This document shows, piece by piece, positions 19,603 through 28,360 of a stretch of 64,000 bases of DNA. Origin of the DNA: Azonexus hydrophilus. GTDB lineage: Bacteria > Pseudomonadota > Gammaproteobacteria > Burkholderiales > Rhodocyclaceae. Positions within the stretch are counted from its first letter, which is position 1; every line of letters begins with the position of its first letter. Below the pieces are notes generated by a model. That model saw nothing but the letters and a program-made list of their open reading frames with translations, made no database searches and was not told where the DNA came from. The stretch spans positions 372,001 through 436,000 of the forward strand of contig NZ_MTHD01000004.1 in NCBI RefSeq assembly GCF_001956855.1. The letters run 5' to 3'. The position numbers and the translations under genes are program-made.

Positions 19603-21101
19603 CAGCGTCTCCTCAACAATCTGGGATTCGGGCCAGAGAACAGACCCAGCGGATCAACGTCCTCGAAGCCATAGGCGAGGAAGTCGGGCGGCAGCAGCGC
19701 CGAGCTGTCCTCAGCCGCTTCAGCGTGGGCCAGGGCAGCATCAATGGCCCGGTTGAGCTTCACGCGATCCGGCTCGGTATAGACGGCCTGCGATTCCAAC
19801 GACTTGTGATGCAATGCCTTTTTCAGGAAGATCGCATCGAGGCTCAGGTCGGACAGCCGCTGGCCGTAGGCATGGCGGTGGCCGTGGGGCGTGGTGCCGA
19901 GCGCCTTCGCCGGCACGAGTCTGATCCGCTTGACGGCCTTGGCATGAGCATCCTCGAAGGCGTCGATGCTGTAGGGTTTGCCAGTGCGCGTCACGAAGGC
20001 ATAGGGGTGGTCCGGTTTGAGCCGGTCGCGCTGTGCCATGTAGAACACCCACAGTTTCCAGAACAGTTCCCCTGCCCAGCGCAGCGCCCAATGCACATGC
20101 ATGAAGTGCTGCTTGCTGTCGAGCGTATTGCCCTTCCAGCCTGCATGCAGGGTGTGTGTGCTCTTGTAGTCTGTCCTCGGTAGCAAGCCATATTTATCGC
20201 GCAGGTAGGTGGCACGCTCACAGGCTACCGGCTTGCCTTTGGCATCACGCAGATCGGCCGGTGCTTGCCCGAGACTGGGGTGATAGACCTTGACTAGCGC
20301 CGAGCCGGGCGCGGTGTCGTCATGGATCACATCATGGATATACAGGTGGAAAGGCTCACTCATACGCAGCCCGCCGTAGTGCATCAGCATCGTAATCAGG
20401 ATGTCGCGCAGATTCAGCCGTTCCTCGATGCGCGGACTCTTCTGCTTACCGGGGACGATGAAACCTTTGAACAGCAGATCGACCATCCGGTCCGCCGGAA
20501 AGAACTTGACCGGCTCGTGGTCAATGACGGGGCTTTTCTTGAGCAGGGTGGTGCGCGCCCGACTGATTTTGAGCGCGGCGACGTCAACGCTCATGGTGTG
20601 GCCAAGGAAGGCGCGGTTGCGCTGATGCTGCCAGGCCGCCCATGCTAGTTGCTCCTCGGCGCGGGTGGCCTGTCGCCACGGGTTAAGTTGTTTAGTGCCG
20701 TGCTCCTCTGCCATCCAGTCGCTGAACTTGGAGAGGTGATTCACCAGCACGCGCACCACGGCCGGCGAACGGGCATCCCAGTACAGGTCGCTGGGGTCGT
20801 TGCCGTCGAGACCGACGGTGCCGCTATAGAGCCGCTGCACGAAGGTGTTGAACAGGTCGTTCGGGGTGTCGAAGGCGCGGTGGTTCGCCTCCATGTAGTC
20901 GATCAGGAGGCTAACCGCTTGCACCAGTTTGTTGGTGTTGCTCTCCGAGAGCATGTGCCGGTGCTTGAGGATGTAGTGGATCAGTGGTGGCAGCGGGCCG
21001 AACTCGGTGATGATCACCGGGATTTCCTCAAGGAGCCCGGTGTTGTCACGCACCACCTTGTAGTAGGCGACGGTATGGGTCACGGCCAAGACCTCACGCA
21101 C
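19602..21101 (-). CDS. gmtY: Gamma-mobile-trio recombinase GmtY
   Basis: The 499-aa protein is a tyrosine recombinase: LMHYGGLRMSEPFHLYIHD holds the first catalytic Arg, TTPHGHRHAYGQRL the HxxR-type box, and HHKSLESQAVYTEPD the distal His and nucleophilic Tyr. Translation probably begins at a GTG at 21101, overlapping the TnsA-like gene by 8 bases. Position at the head of the trio and the family length fit GmtY. It likely performs strand exchange for the element together with GmtZ. Confidence 0.85.
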   Translation of the reverse strand: MREVLAVTHTVAYYKVVRDNTGLLEEIPVIITEFGPLPPLIHYILKHRHMLSESNTNKLVQAVSLLIDYMEANHRAFDTPNDLFNTFVQRLYSGTVGLDGNDPSDLYWDARSPAVVRVLVNHLSKFSDWMAEEHGTKQLNPWRQATRAEEQLAWAAWQHQRNRAFLGHTMSVDVAALKISRARTTLLKKSPVIDHEPVKFFPADRMVDLLFKGFIVPGKQKSPRIEERLNLRDILITMLMHYGGLRMSEPFHLYIHDVIHDDTAPGSALVKVYHPSLGQAPADLRDAKGKPVACERATYLRDKYGLLPRTDYKSTHTLHAGWKGNTLDSKQHFMHVHWALRWAGELFWKLWVFYMAQRDRLKPDHPYAFVTRTGKPYSIDAFEDAHAKAVKRIRLVPAKALGTTPHGHRHAYGQRLSDLSLDAIFLKKALHHKSLESQAVYTEPDRVKLNRAIDAALAHAEAAEDSSALLPPDFLAYGFEDVDPLGLFSGPNPRLLRRR

Positions 21102-21477
21102 CGTGACGCCGCGACAAAGTCTGAGATAGCCATCGAGAGCGAATTTCTTGGTCGCTCAGATTTAGCTGTTCGCCAGTATCAGATTCGAGCGGGATTTTCC
21201 CGGTCGCAAGCCTACGTCGAATTTGCCAACGGGTTTGCCCTTCGATGAACACCAGGTCGACTTTAAATGAGGTACGAAGCATGTGCTCCCCATCAGGGTA
21301 CTGGATGAGCACCGGCTGCTCCCGATACGACAAAACTCCTCGGGAGAACTCCAGTAGATGGATCGCAGCCAACTCCAACAGTGACTCCCAAGCCACCGTC
21401 CGCCCCATTTTGTATGAGGGGAAATATCCTCGAAACCGCCGACCACTGAGGGTTACAACCTTGCGTGAAAGCATCAT
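21094..21477 (-). CDS. TnsA-like endonuclease N-terminal domain protein, first gene of the GMT operon
   Basis: The 127-aa protein matches the TnsA N-terminal nuclease pattern: AWESLLELAAIHLLEFSRGV, then SYREQPVLIQYPDGE and SFKVDLVFIEG. These supply the expected Glu and Asp of a restriction-like fold. The third catalytic position, normally Lys in a Q/E-x-K motif, appears as Arg (RWQIRRR), so activity is uncertain. Two ATGs (21477 and 21474) follow an AGGAG site. It overlaps gmtY. The role may be to assist element excision or to bind ends. Confidence 0.65.
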   Translation of the reverse strand: MMLSRKVVTLSGRRFRGYFPSYKMGRTVAWESLLELAAIHLLEFSRGVLSYREQPVLIQYPDGEHMLRTSFKVDLVFIEGQTRWQIRRRLATGKIPLESDTGEQLNLSDQEIRSRWLSQTLSRRHGA

Positions 21478-21544
21478 CTTTCTCCTGGTGGCAGACAAAA
21501 GAAGTCCCTGCGCCCGCCGCGCATTTCAAAAACCGATCAAATTT

Positions 21545-21592
21545 CGAGACAAAAGAACACCATCAGCCGGTACAAAACAGGCTGTTGTCTCG
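21545..21592. promoter_or_regulatory. Inverted pair CGAGACAA/TTGTCTCG upstream of the GMT operon
   Basis: CGAGACAA at 21545-21552 and TTGTCTCG at 21585-21592 are perfect inverted copies 32 bases apart. The flanks are similar too (ATTT before the first, ATAAAT after the second). They lie 68-115 bases upstream of the TnsA-like start, a good place for a regulator such as the adjacent XRE protein, or for recombinase binding. Confidence 0.4.
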
Positions 21593-21707
21593 ATAAATCC
21601 TTGGGGTTAGGCTTGACGCCTCAGGTGCAGGAAGAAGATACTTGGCTTGTCTAGAGCAGTATCCGCGTCACTCAGCGAGGGCAGGCCTAACCGCTTGCCC
21701 TTTTTTG
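21593..21707 (+). ncRNA. Candidate structured RNA with intrinsic terminator (attenuator-like)
   Basis: On the plus strand, AGGGCA (21678-21683) and TGCCCT (21696-21701) form a stem followed at once by TTTTTT, a good intrinsic terminator. Its loop contains GCCTAACC (21685-21692), the exact complement of GGTTAGGC at 21605-21612, so two alternative structures are possible. No gene is being terminated in this direction. That suggests a small RNA belonging to the element; no known family was recognised and the 5' end is a guess. Confidence 0.4.
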
Positions 21708-21750
21708 TTTACATGGTGTCCCTCCTTATGAGTGCGCAGCCAGCAAGGCT

Positions 21751-22125
21751 TTACCTCGGCATGTCCCTGCAGATCTGTGGAAAGGACAGGGCGAGCTGAA
21801 TTAACTGAATCTGTTGCGGCAGCAAACTGCCGAGCTGGGGGACCAATTGGTGAACCATTTGGAATTCAGCGTCGCTGGCCCGATGTGGGATCGAAAACTG
21901 GCGGCGCGAAGTCTGCAGTGCTTCCTCCAACTTAGCCTGATCCTCCTCCGAGAGAGATAGTCCACTGATCAGTCGCCGGATGAAATCCTGCCGCGGCGGC
22001 CCTTTTTCCCCTCTTTCGAGCGCTGAAATATAGCTGGGCTCATAACCGAGAAGAAGAGCCAGCTGCTTTTGCCGGAGACCTCGCCGGATCCTGAAAGTTT
22101 TGAGCGCTTGTGAAAATGGACTCAA
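21751..22125 (-). CDS. XRE-family helix-turn-helix regulator
   Basis: The 124-aa protein has an N-terminal HTH: FRIRRGLRQKQLALLLGYEPSY followed by ISALERGEKGPP. A helical C-terminal tail has no recognised domain. The start is a TTG at 22125; no ATG is available at the right place. It lies upstream of the GMT operon on the same strand and is the natural candidate to control the element, possibly through the inverted pair at 21545-21592. Confidence 0.75.
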   Translation of the reverse strand: MSPFSQALKTFRIRRGLRQKQLALLLGYEPSYISALERGEKGPPRQDFIRRLISGLSLSEEDQAKLEEALQTSRRQFSIPHRASDAEFQMVHQLVPQLGSLLPQQIQLIQLALSFPQICRDMPR

Positions 22126-22700
22126 TTTTCGCCAATGGTTGATTTTTCTTCGAATCTAGCAAAAATTGCCGCGCACGTACACTAAATTATTGATTATTAT
22201 ATATATTTGCAATAGTGCAAAAATTCAACTGCTAGGCAAAATTCGAAATTGAAACGATTTTCTATCGCCGTGCGAACACGCAAACCCAACTCGAAAGTAG
22301 CTACTCAACGCCGAAGCTGACTGTGGTGCATTGATGCATTGGACTGAGTTCGACACGCGCCGAGTTGGTCCACAAGGGACCAGCGGATATAGCTGGGATC
22401 ACGCAATCGAGGCAGCAACAGGAGCACTGCTTCAGGCATGTCACCCTGATCCGCATAACTTCTCGGTGATAATCCTTTAGCGTATGTCTCGTCGACAGCC
22501 GGGACATTCAAATATTCCTAAGCCCACGGATCAAATACATGAATGTAATCGACCGTATCCGATGGCGAAACGTCACAATACGACGATGTATTGACTGCCC
22601 GGAAATTTGAGTTCATGTCGATGAACAGCGACACCATTCGGGACAGGCTCGATCATCGTAATACCGGACCTCGCGTCGCTAGGCACCGCTAATCCACCCA
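22126..22700. other. AT-rich intergenic segment of the element
   Basis: The right part of the element contains about 570 bases without a clear gene. The stretch near 22150-22260 is strikingly AT-rich and probably holds the promoter of the XRE gene. A short minus-strand frame at 22305-22511 (68 codons) follows the 394-aa gene in the same direction, but has no recognisable domain and no good ribosome site, so it is not called. Confidence 0.4.
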
Positions 22701-23885
22701 TCAAGCAGCGAATTCTGATCCTTCGAGTGCCCCTGACAGGGGGACGTCAGCACGACAGGTGAATCCGTTCTCTCCATGTTTAAAAAACATATCGTGAAGA
22801 ACATAGCTTATTTGGGTTCGGCTTAGTTCAAAGTTTCTACGAAAACCCTTGATTTTCCAGCCCTCCGCACGTGCACGATCTGCACGTCTCTGGCAGGAAG
22901 CAATCATGTAGTTAGAGGCGTGCGGCGCCGTAACTCCTTTTCTTGCGCGATAGTCCACCGCATCACCAGCACAGGCCCAAAGAAACTGGTAAAACTGGGA
23001 AACAGAGAAGTCTCTCAGAAGATTTTCGATCAGGGTCGTCAGTGCAGTTGCTCCTGGGATTGGCAGGTTTCTCTGGTGAAGGCTATAGACACAGAACTCC
23101 CAGCACTCAGCAAAAGCGAGTTCACGCCAGATTTGGCAACACTCCTCTCCCCAGTCATTCGGCCAGTCTTCCGCAGCAACGTAGATTTCAAGTGCCTGTA
23201 CAAACCTCACACCATCCGGCATGCGAAGCACCCAATGCGTTTGACCAAAATCCATGCCTACGATTTGTCCACCTCTCTCTGTAAATGCTTTTGAGGGAGA
23301 TGTCGGATCGGGAGAGAGCAAATCGGCTGTAATCAAACATTCGATCAGGCTGCCCTGAAAATCTGGTGCGTAAGGCGCAAAGCGAATTCCGGAGGTGCTT
23401 AATGGGCCAATTCGAGAATCGTCCAACCAGCCACCACTTCGGACAAGACAGATGAGTGCGACGGCCTGACGCGCAGTCAGTTGCTCTGGCTGAATCTGGG
23501 TTGGCGTGTACGCCCAGTTGGCGAAGCAAAATTGCTGGATCTTCGTATGCTGTTGCTGCACGCGCAAATCTTCCTCCCGCAATCGCTTGAATTTGCAACC
23601 GGTGCAAGCACACCGCGACGACTCAATGTGAGCGCATTGGCTACAACGTAGCGTAGATCCTGACGACCAGGACTTCGAGCGTCGCGGGCGAACCATCGGA
23701 GCATTGCAGTATTGGCATAGCTCGGCACTTGGCTCGGGAGGGAAGTGGCTGCACAGCGTGCTTGCAGAGCAATTGACCCTGTATTGCTCCAGCAATGTTG
23801 CCACCCGCTCTCCGGCGTAGTAGCGACTCATAAGCTCAAGCAGTTCCGCCTCGCTGAGATGTCCGAGCGGCTGATATGTAGGCAT
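22701..23885 (-). CDS. Unrecognised zinc-ribbon protein, candidate cargo of the GMT element
   Basis: About 394 aa. The start at 23885 (MPTYQPLGHLSEAELLELMS) is preferred over the in-frame TTG at 23909 because AGGA lies 10 bases upstream. Residues 8-45 look like an HTH-type helical region. A Cys-rich part follows: CQYC, then CSQC and CACTGCKFKR, enough for one or two zinc ribbons. The remaining 280 residues match no family I know; they include GQIVGMDFGQTHWVLRMPDGV and a Trp/Cys-rich patch. It is divergent from a small XRE gene. A DNA-binding or defence role is possible but unsupported. Confidence 0.6.
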   Translation of the reverse strand: MPTYQPLGHLSEAELLELMSRYYAGERVATLLEQYRVNCSASTLCSHFPPEPSAELCQYCNAPMVRPRRSKSWSSGSTLRCSQCAHIESSRCACTGCKFKRLREEDLRVQQQHTKIQQFCFANWAYTPTQIQPEQLTARQAVALICLVRSGGWLDDSRIGPLSTSGIRFAPYAPDFQGSLIECLITADLLSPDPTSPSKAFTERGGQIVGMDFGQTHWVLRMPDGVRFVQALEIYVAAEDWPNDWGEECCQIWRELAFAECWEFCVYSLHQRNLPIPGATALTTLIENLLRDFSVSQFYQFLWACAGDAVDYRARKGVTAPHASNYMIASCQRRADRARAEGWKIKGFRRNFELSRTQISYVLHDMFFKHGENGFTCRADVPLSGALEGSEFAA

Positions 23886-23984
23886 GTGGCGTCTTCCTGA
23901 AAGCCACAAACTATATTTGAACTAAAGGCTTTTTGTCACTTATAGAGCGTGGCCGCAAAGAGGTTCGGTTCCTAGCATCGCACC

Positions 23985-24218
23985 ATGGAATCAACGCTCA
24001 CATTGGAACAGCAAGCTGACCTTCAAAAGTTCGGCCAACGCTTGGCTGAGCTCCGGAAGGCTCGCGGCTGGTCGCAAGAGAAGCTCGCACTGGAGAGCGG
24101 ACTCGCGCGCAGCTACCTAGGTGGTGTCGAACGAGGTCAGCGAAACATCGCCCTCCTGAACATCCTGAAGCTGGCTCGCACATTGGAATGTGATCCCGGC
24201 GCCCTGCTCAGGTTCTGA
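23985..24218 (+). CDS. Small XRE-family regulator (controller-protein-like)
   Basis: The 77-aa protein is essentially a single HTH domain: LAELRKARGWSQEKLALESG, then LARSYLGGVERGQRNIALLNI. This size and sequence are typical of controller-type regulators found in genomic islands and restriction-modification loci. It is divergent from the 394-aa zinc-ribbon gene, with 99 bases between their starts, and probably controls that gene and itself. Confidence 0.8.
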   Translation: MESTLTLEQQADLQKFGQRLAELRKARGWSQEKLALESGLARSYLGGVERGQRNIALLNILKLARTLECDPGALLRF

Positions 24219-24533
24219 GCACCAAGACCTGCCGCACTACCCTTGCCTTCTGACTCGCGCCGCTAGACTCTATTCAGCTCGAACCCGGTTACATGAACAG
24301 AAAACAAAACCAGACCAATAATCATGATTAATGCGCTGACCTTGATGGCCAGCAGCCTGCTCAAGTCCCGCCAGGGGTGTGGTCAAGTTCACCGTATTGC
24401 GCGGACGGCGGCGCCCATTACGGCACCCGATGAAAAGGCGGCGAAATTCTCGCCTATTTTCGTGGACAGCGAGATTGTTAACCGCATTCATAGTATGGCT
24501 ATTTCAACTCCATATATGAATGGATCTCAAGCA
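24219..24533. other. Intergenic region at the right side of the element
   Basis: No supported gene. A 77-codon plus-strand frame (24324-24557) runs into the terminator hairpin and has no recognisable content. The right boundary of the mobile element probably falls here or just beyond, but no direct repeat of the left side was found by eye. Confidence 0.4.
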
Positions 24534-24573
24534 AAAAAATACCGCTTCAAAGACTAGAAGCGGTATTTTTAAG
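24534..24573 (-). terminator. Intrinsic terminator of actP
   Basis: ATACCGCTTC and GAAGCGGTAT form a perfect stem, flanked by A-rich and T-rich runs on both sides, so it can work in both directions. On the minus strand it ends in TATTTTTTTGC and lies about 70 bases beyond the actP stop codon. Confidence 0.85.
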
Positions 24574-24641
24574 CCTAATTATTAAGCCCCACTAACTCCA
24601 TATAAGTCGCCTCGTCAGGGGGTTTCTACTTTCAGTACTGC

Positions 24642-26306
24642 TTAGTGGTTGGCTGCGCCAGATGCACCGTAACCCGTCTGGGCGCGGACATACTGGTCAC
24701 CGAAGGCTTCCTTCTCGGACTGGGCGCGGACGCTCGAGTCGGACTTCGAGAAGATGTAGGCCAGCAGGAAAGCCAGCGGCATCGCGAACAGTGCCGGCTG
24801 GGTGTAGGGGAACAGCGGGGCAGCATTGCCCAGCACGTCGACCCACACAGACTTCGAGAAGACCACGAACAGCACGGCGGAGACCAGACCACCGTAACCG
24901 CCCCACAGCGCGCCGCGGGTGGTCAGACCCTTCCAGTACATGGACAGGATCAGCACCGGGAAGTTGGCAGCTGCGGCAACACCGAAGGCCAGACCGACCA
25001 TGAAGGCGATGTTCTGCTTTTCGAAGGCGATGCCGAGAATGATGGCGACAAAGCCGAGGCAGATCGTGGCGATCTTGGAGACACGGATTTCCGAAGCTTC
25101 GGAAGCCGTACCCTTCTTGATCACGCGAGCGTAGATGTCATGCGAGATCGCCGAAGCGCCAGCCAGGGCCAGACCGGAAACCACCGCCAGGATGGTGGCG
25201 AAGGCCACGGCTGCCAGGAAGCCGAGCAGCATGTCGCCGCCGACGGCCTTGGCCAGGTGCATGGCAACCATGTTGCCGCCACCGATCAGCTTGCCGCCGA
25301 TGGTGCCACCTTCGAAGAACTCCGGATTCTGGCCGACGATCAGGATGCCGGTCAGGCCCATCAGGAAGATCACGTTGAAGAAGTAGGCAACAAAACCGGA
25401 TGCGTAGAGCACCGACTTGCGCGCTTCCTTGGCATCGGTAACGGTGAAGAAGCGCATCAGGATGTGCGGCAGGCCAGCGGTACCGAACATCAGGCCGAGA
25501 CCCAGCGAGATTGCGGTGATCGGATCAGCCAGCAGGCTGCCCGGATGCATCAGGCGCTCACCCAGCTTGTGCACCGACATTGCCTGGTCCATGACCTTGC
25601 TGAAGGAGAAGTCGAACTGGCTCATCGCCAGGAACATCACCAGCGTGCCACCGGACAGCAGCATCACGGCCTTGATGATCTGCACCCAGGTGGTGGCAAC
25701 CATGCCGCCGAAGGTGACGTAGACCATCATCAGCAGACCCACCGCGAAGATCGCGACGTTGTAGTCGAGACCGAACAGCAGCTTGATCAGCTGGCCGGCA
25801 CCGACCATCTGCGCGATCAGGTAGAAGCAGACGACGGTCAGCGAGGAAATCGCTGCCATCGTGCGCACCTTGCCCTGGTCGAGGCGATAGGCGGTGATGT
25901 CGGAGAAGGTGAACTTGCCCAGATTACGCAGGCGTTCAGCCATCAGGAACAGGATGACAGGCCAGCCGGCGAAGAAGCACAGCATGTAGATATAGCCGTC
26001 ATAGCCCTGCATGTAGACCATCGCGGTCAGACCGAGCAGCGTGGCAGCGGACATGTAGTCGCCGGCAATCGCCAGACCGTTCTGGAAACCGGTGATGCCA
26101 CCGCCGGCGGTATAGAAGTCCGACGTGGACTTGGTCCGGCTGGCGGCCCAGTAGGTAATGCCCATGGTCATCGTGACGAACAGGCAGAACATGGTGATGG
26201 CGTGCCAGTTGGTGGCCTGCTGCTCGGTCGGGCCGAGGGAATCGCCAGCGGCGACGGCCAGGGTGCTCAGGCTCAGCAGCCCGAGTGCGGAAATGATTTT
26301 ACGCAT
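24642..26306 (-). CDS. actP: Cation/acetate symporter ActP
   Basis: The 554-aa protein belongs to the solute:sodium symporter family, with a signal-like N-terminus and about 13 membrane segments. Family landmarks include [34 protein letters not shown] and a long run of Gly-rich helices. It imports acetate and related short acids. Its start overlaps the yjcH stop (TAATG), the usual yjcH-actP arrangement. Acetate is also the product of the malonate decarboxylase encoded nearby, which makes metabolic sense. A strong terminator follows. Confidence 0.93.
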   Translation of the reverse strand: MRKIISALGLLSLSTLAVAAGDSLGPTEQQATNWHAITMFCLFVTMTMGITYWAASRTKSTSDFYTAGGGITGFQNGLAIAGDYMSAATLLGLTAMVYMQGYDGYIYMLCFFAGWPVILFLMAERLRNLGKFTFSDITAYRLDQGKVRTMAAISSLTVVCFYLIAQMVGAGQLIKLLFGLDYNVAIFAVGLLMMVYVTFGGMVATTWVQIIKAVMLLSGGTLVMFLAMSQFDFSFSKVMDQAMSVHKLGERLMHPGSLLADPITAISLGLGLMFGTAGLPHILMRFFTVTDAKEARKSVLYASGFVAYFFNVIFLMGLTGILIVGQNPEFFEGGTIGGKLIGGGNMVAMHLAKAVGGDMLLGFLAAVAFATILAVVSGLALAGASAISHDIYARVIKKGTASEASEIRVSKIATICLGFVAIILGIAFEKQNIAFMVGLAFGVAAAANFPVLILSMYWKGLTTRGALWGGYGGLVSAVLFVVFSKSVWVDVLGNAAPLFPYTQPALFAMPLAFLLAYIFSKSDSSVRAQSEKEAFGDQYVRAQTGYGASGAANH

Positions 26307-26626
26307 TACTTGTTCTCCTTCCAGGCCTCGCGCACCACTTCCTGCGAGAGTGCGTCAAATTCGGTATTCGCACGACGAACGTAAACCGCCGTCAGCGCCC
26401 AGAAGAAAATGAACATGAAGAGTTCAACGACAACACCGATGGTCCAGCGGGAGCCTTCGGCAATCGGTTGGCCCAGTGATTCCGGGGCGAATGCCACGAC
26501 CATGACGAAGCCGTAGAACATGATCAAAACAATTGCGGCCAAGGTCCAGGCAAAGCGTCCCCTCCTGGCGACCAGCTCCTGGAATTTGGGATTGACCCGC
26601 ATCCTTTCGTACATCACGCTGCTCAT
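26306..26626 (-). CDS. yjcH: DUF485 inner-membrane protein YjcH
   Basis: The 106-aa protein has two membrane segments (about residues 27-47 and 63-83) and the family-typical opening [22 protein letters not shown]. It is the standard partner of ActP and starts after an AAGGAGAACAAT site. Function is not established beyond its constant association with the acetate permease. Confidence 0.9.
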   Translation of the reverse strand: MSSVMYERMRVNPKFQELVARRGRFAWTLAAIVLIMFYGFVMVVAFAPESLGQPIAEGSRWTIGVVVELFMFIFFWALTAVYVRRANTEFDALSQEVVREAWKENK

Positions 26627-26754
26627 ATTGTTCTCCTTATTAATTAATAATTACCGAAAAAATCGGCGCAGGCATTGTATCTTATATAAGACACAACAAC
26701 CTTACGGCGCGTGTAAGCTTTCGGGTTTGCACCTACTCAAGGAACACAAGAAAA

Positions 26755-27531
26755 ATGAGCAGCATCGATCTGGCGATTGACGGCGAAATCGCCACCCTGA
26801 CACTCAACAACCCGGGCAAGCTGAACGCCATCGATCTGTCCATGTGGCAGGCACTGTCGCAAAACATGGCCAATCTTGCGGTCGACCGCAAGATTCGCTG
26901 CATTGTCATCCGTGGAGCCGGCGAAGACGCCTTCGCTGCTGGCGGCGATCTGGAGGAATTCGTCAGCGGCCGGGCAACGCTCGAACAGGCACTGCTCTAT
27001 CATGGCGAAGTGGCCGCTGCGCTGAATGCCATCGCCGATTGCCCGCAACCGACCGTGGCACTGATCCGCGGTGCCTGCATCGGCGGCGGGCTGGAAATCG
27101 CCGGTGCCTGCGATCTGCGCATCGCCGGCGAAAGCGCCCGCTTCGGCGCGCCGATCAACAAACTCGGTTTCTCGATGTACCCGGGCGAAATGGAAGGCCT
27201 GCTGCGCCTCGCCGGCCCGGCGGTGATCAAGGAAATCCTGCTCGAAGGCCGCATCCTCAACGCCCGCGAAGCCTGCGACAAAGGGCTGGTCACCCGCGTC
27301 GTACCGGAACCTCAGGTCAGCGACGAAGCCTACGCCACCGCCCGTCGCATCTGTCAGGGCGCACCGCTGGTTGCCGGCTGGCACAAGCAGTGGATTCGCC
27401 GCCTGCTCGACGGCCGACCGCTGAGCGACGCCGAAAAGGCCGAGTCCTTCGCCTTCCTGGCGACCGAAGACTACAAGGAAGGGCTGTCTGCCTTCTTGGA
27501 AAAGCGCAAGCCGGTGTTCAAGGCGCGCTGA
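26755..27531 (+). CDS. Enoyl-CoA hydratase/isomerase family protein
   Basis: The 258-aa crotonase-fold protein has ACIGGGLEIAGACDLRIA, forming the oxyanion hole, and FGAPINKLGFSMYPGEME. The first catalytic Glu of true hydratases is not obvious at its usual place, so isomerase or decarboxylase activity is possible. An AAGGAA site precedes the start. It is divergent from yjcH-actP and convergent with the TauE gene at the end of the malonate operon, only 12 bases apart. Confidence 0.82.
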   Translation: MSSIDLAIDGEIATLTLNNPGKLNAIDLSMWQALSQNMANLAVDRKIRCIVIRGAGEDAFAAGGDLEEFVSGRATLEQALLYHGEVAAALNAIADCPQPTVALIRGACIGGGLEIAGACDLRIAGESARFGAPINKLGFSMYPGEMEGLLRLAGPAVIKEILLEGRILNAREACDKGLVTRVVPEPQVSDEAYATARRICQGAPLVAGWHKQWIRRLLDGRPLSDAEKAESFAFLATEDYKEGLSAFLEKRKPVFKAR

Positions 27532-27543
27532 AGCCGCCCCCGT

Positions 27544-28353
27544 TCAGTTGCTGTACAAGCTCCACAGCATCTTCACCGAGAGCAGTAGCAGCAAGCCGGC
27601 GAAAATACGGCGCAGTACGCGTATCGGCAGACGATGGGCCAACCGGGCACCGGATTGGGCAGTCAGGACACTGGCGAGCAGGATGATGCCCAGCCCAGGC
27701 AGATAGACGAAGCCAAGACTGCCCGGTGGCAGGCCTGCATGCCCCCAGCCGTTCCAGATGTAACCCAGGGTACCGCCGACAGCAATCGGCAGACCGACCG
27801 CCGCCGAGGTCCCGATCGCCTGATGCGGCCGTACGTTGCACCAGATCAGGAAAGGCACGGTCAGCGCACCGCCACCGATGGCAACCAGGCTGGAGAAGGC
27901 GCCGATCACACCGCCCGCCAGACTGAGGCCGGGCCAACCAGGCAGGCGGCGTCCCGGCTGCGGGCGCCGCTCGGCGATCATCTGCCCGGCGACGAAGAGC
28001 ATGAAGCCGACAAACAGGATCGACAGCGTCCGCGACGAGACGAAGGCAGCCAACTGGGCGCCGAGTAGCGTCCCGAGCAGGATACCCGGCGTCAGCCGGC
28101 GCATCACCGGCCACAGCACCGCCTGGTGGGCATGATGGGCACGCAGGCTGGACAAGGCGGTGAACAGGATGGTGGCCATTGAGGTCCCGAGCGCCAGATG
28201 CAGCACTTCACGGGCCGGAAAACCCTGTTCGGCAAACAGGATGGCCAGCATTGGCACCACCACCACGCCACCACCAACGCCGAGCAGGCCGGCGAAAAAC
28301 CCGGCAACGCCCCCGGTCAGCAGATAGGCTGCAATCACCGCAAAGGACATCAT
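27544..28353 (-). CDS. TauE/SafE family transporter, last gene of the malonate operon
   Basis: About 269 aa with eight or so membrane segments and the duplicated TauE/SafE signature: AGLLGVGGGVVVVPM in the first half and SLVAIGGGALTVPFL in the second. Members export sulfite, sulfoacetate or other organic anions. It starts at 28353 or 28350 just after mdcH, so it is probably cotranscribed. A paralogue is encoded at 38318, on the other side of the TRAP-mdc cluster. A role in moving malonate or a related anion is inferred. Confidence 0.85.
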   Translation of the reverse strand: MMSFAVIAAYLLTGGVAGFFAGLLGVGGGVVVVPMLAILFAEQGFPAREVLHLALGTSMATILFTALSSLRAHHAHQAVLWPVMRRLTPGILLGTLLGAQLAAFVSSRTLSILFVGFMLFVAGQMIAERRPQPGRRLPGWPGLSLAGGVIGAFSSLVAIGGGALTVPFLIWCNVRPHQAIGTSAAVGLPIAVGGTLGYIWNGWGHAGLPPGSLGFVYLPGLGIILLASVLTAQSGARLAHRLPIRVLRRIFAGLLLLLSVKMLWSLYSN

Positions 28354-28360
28354 GCCTCGC

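Noticed and set aside
22305-22511. 68-codon minus-strand frame downstream of the zinc-ribbon gene
   Set aside because: No ribosome site or recognisable motif; left uncalled although the direction would allow cotranscription.
24324-24557. 77-codon open frame ending in the actP terminator
   Set aside because: No ribosome site, no recognisable domain, and its end is part of a terminator hairpin.
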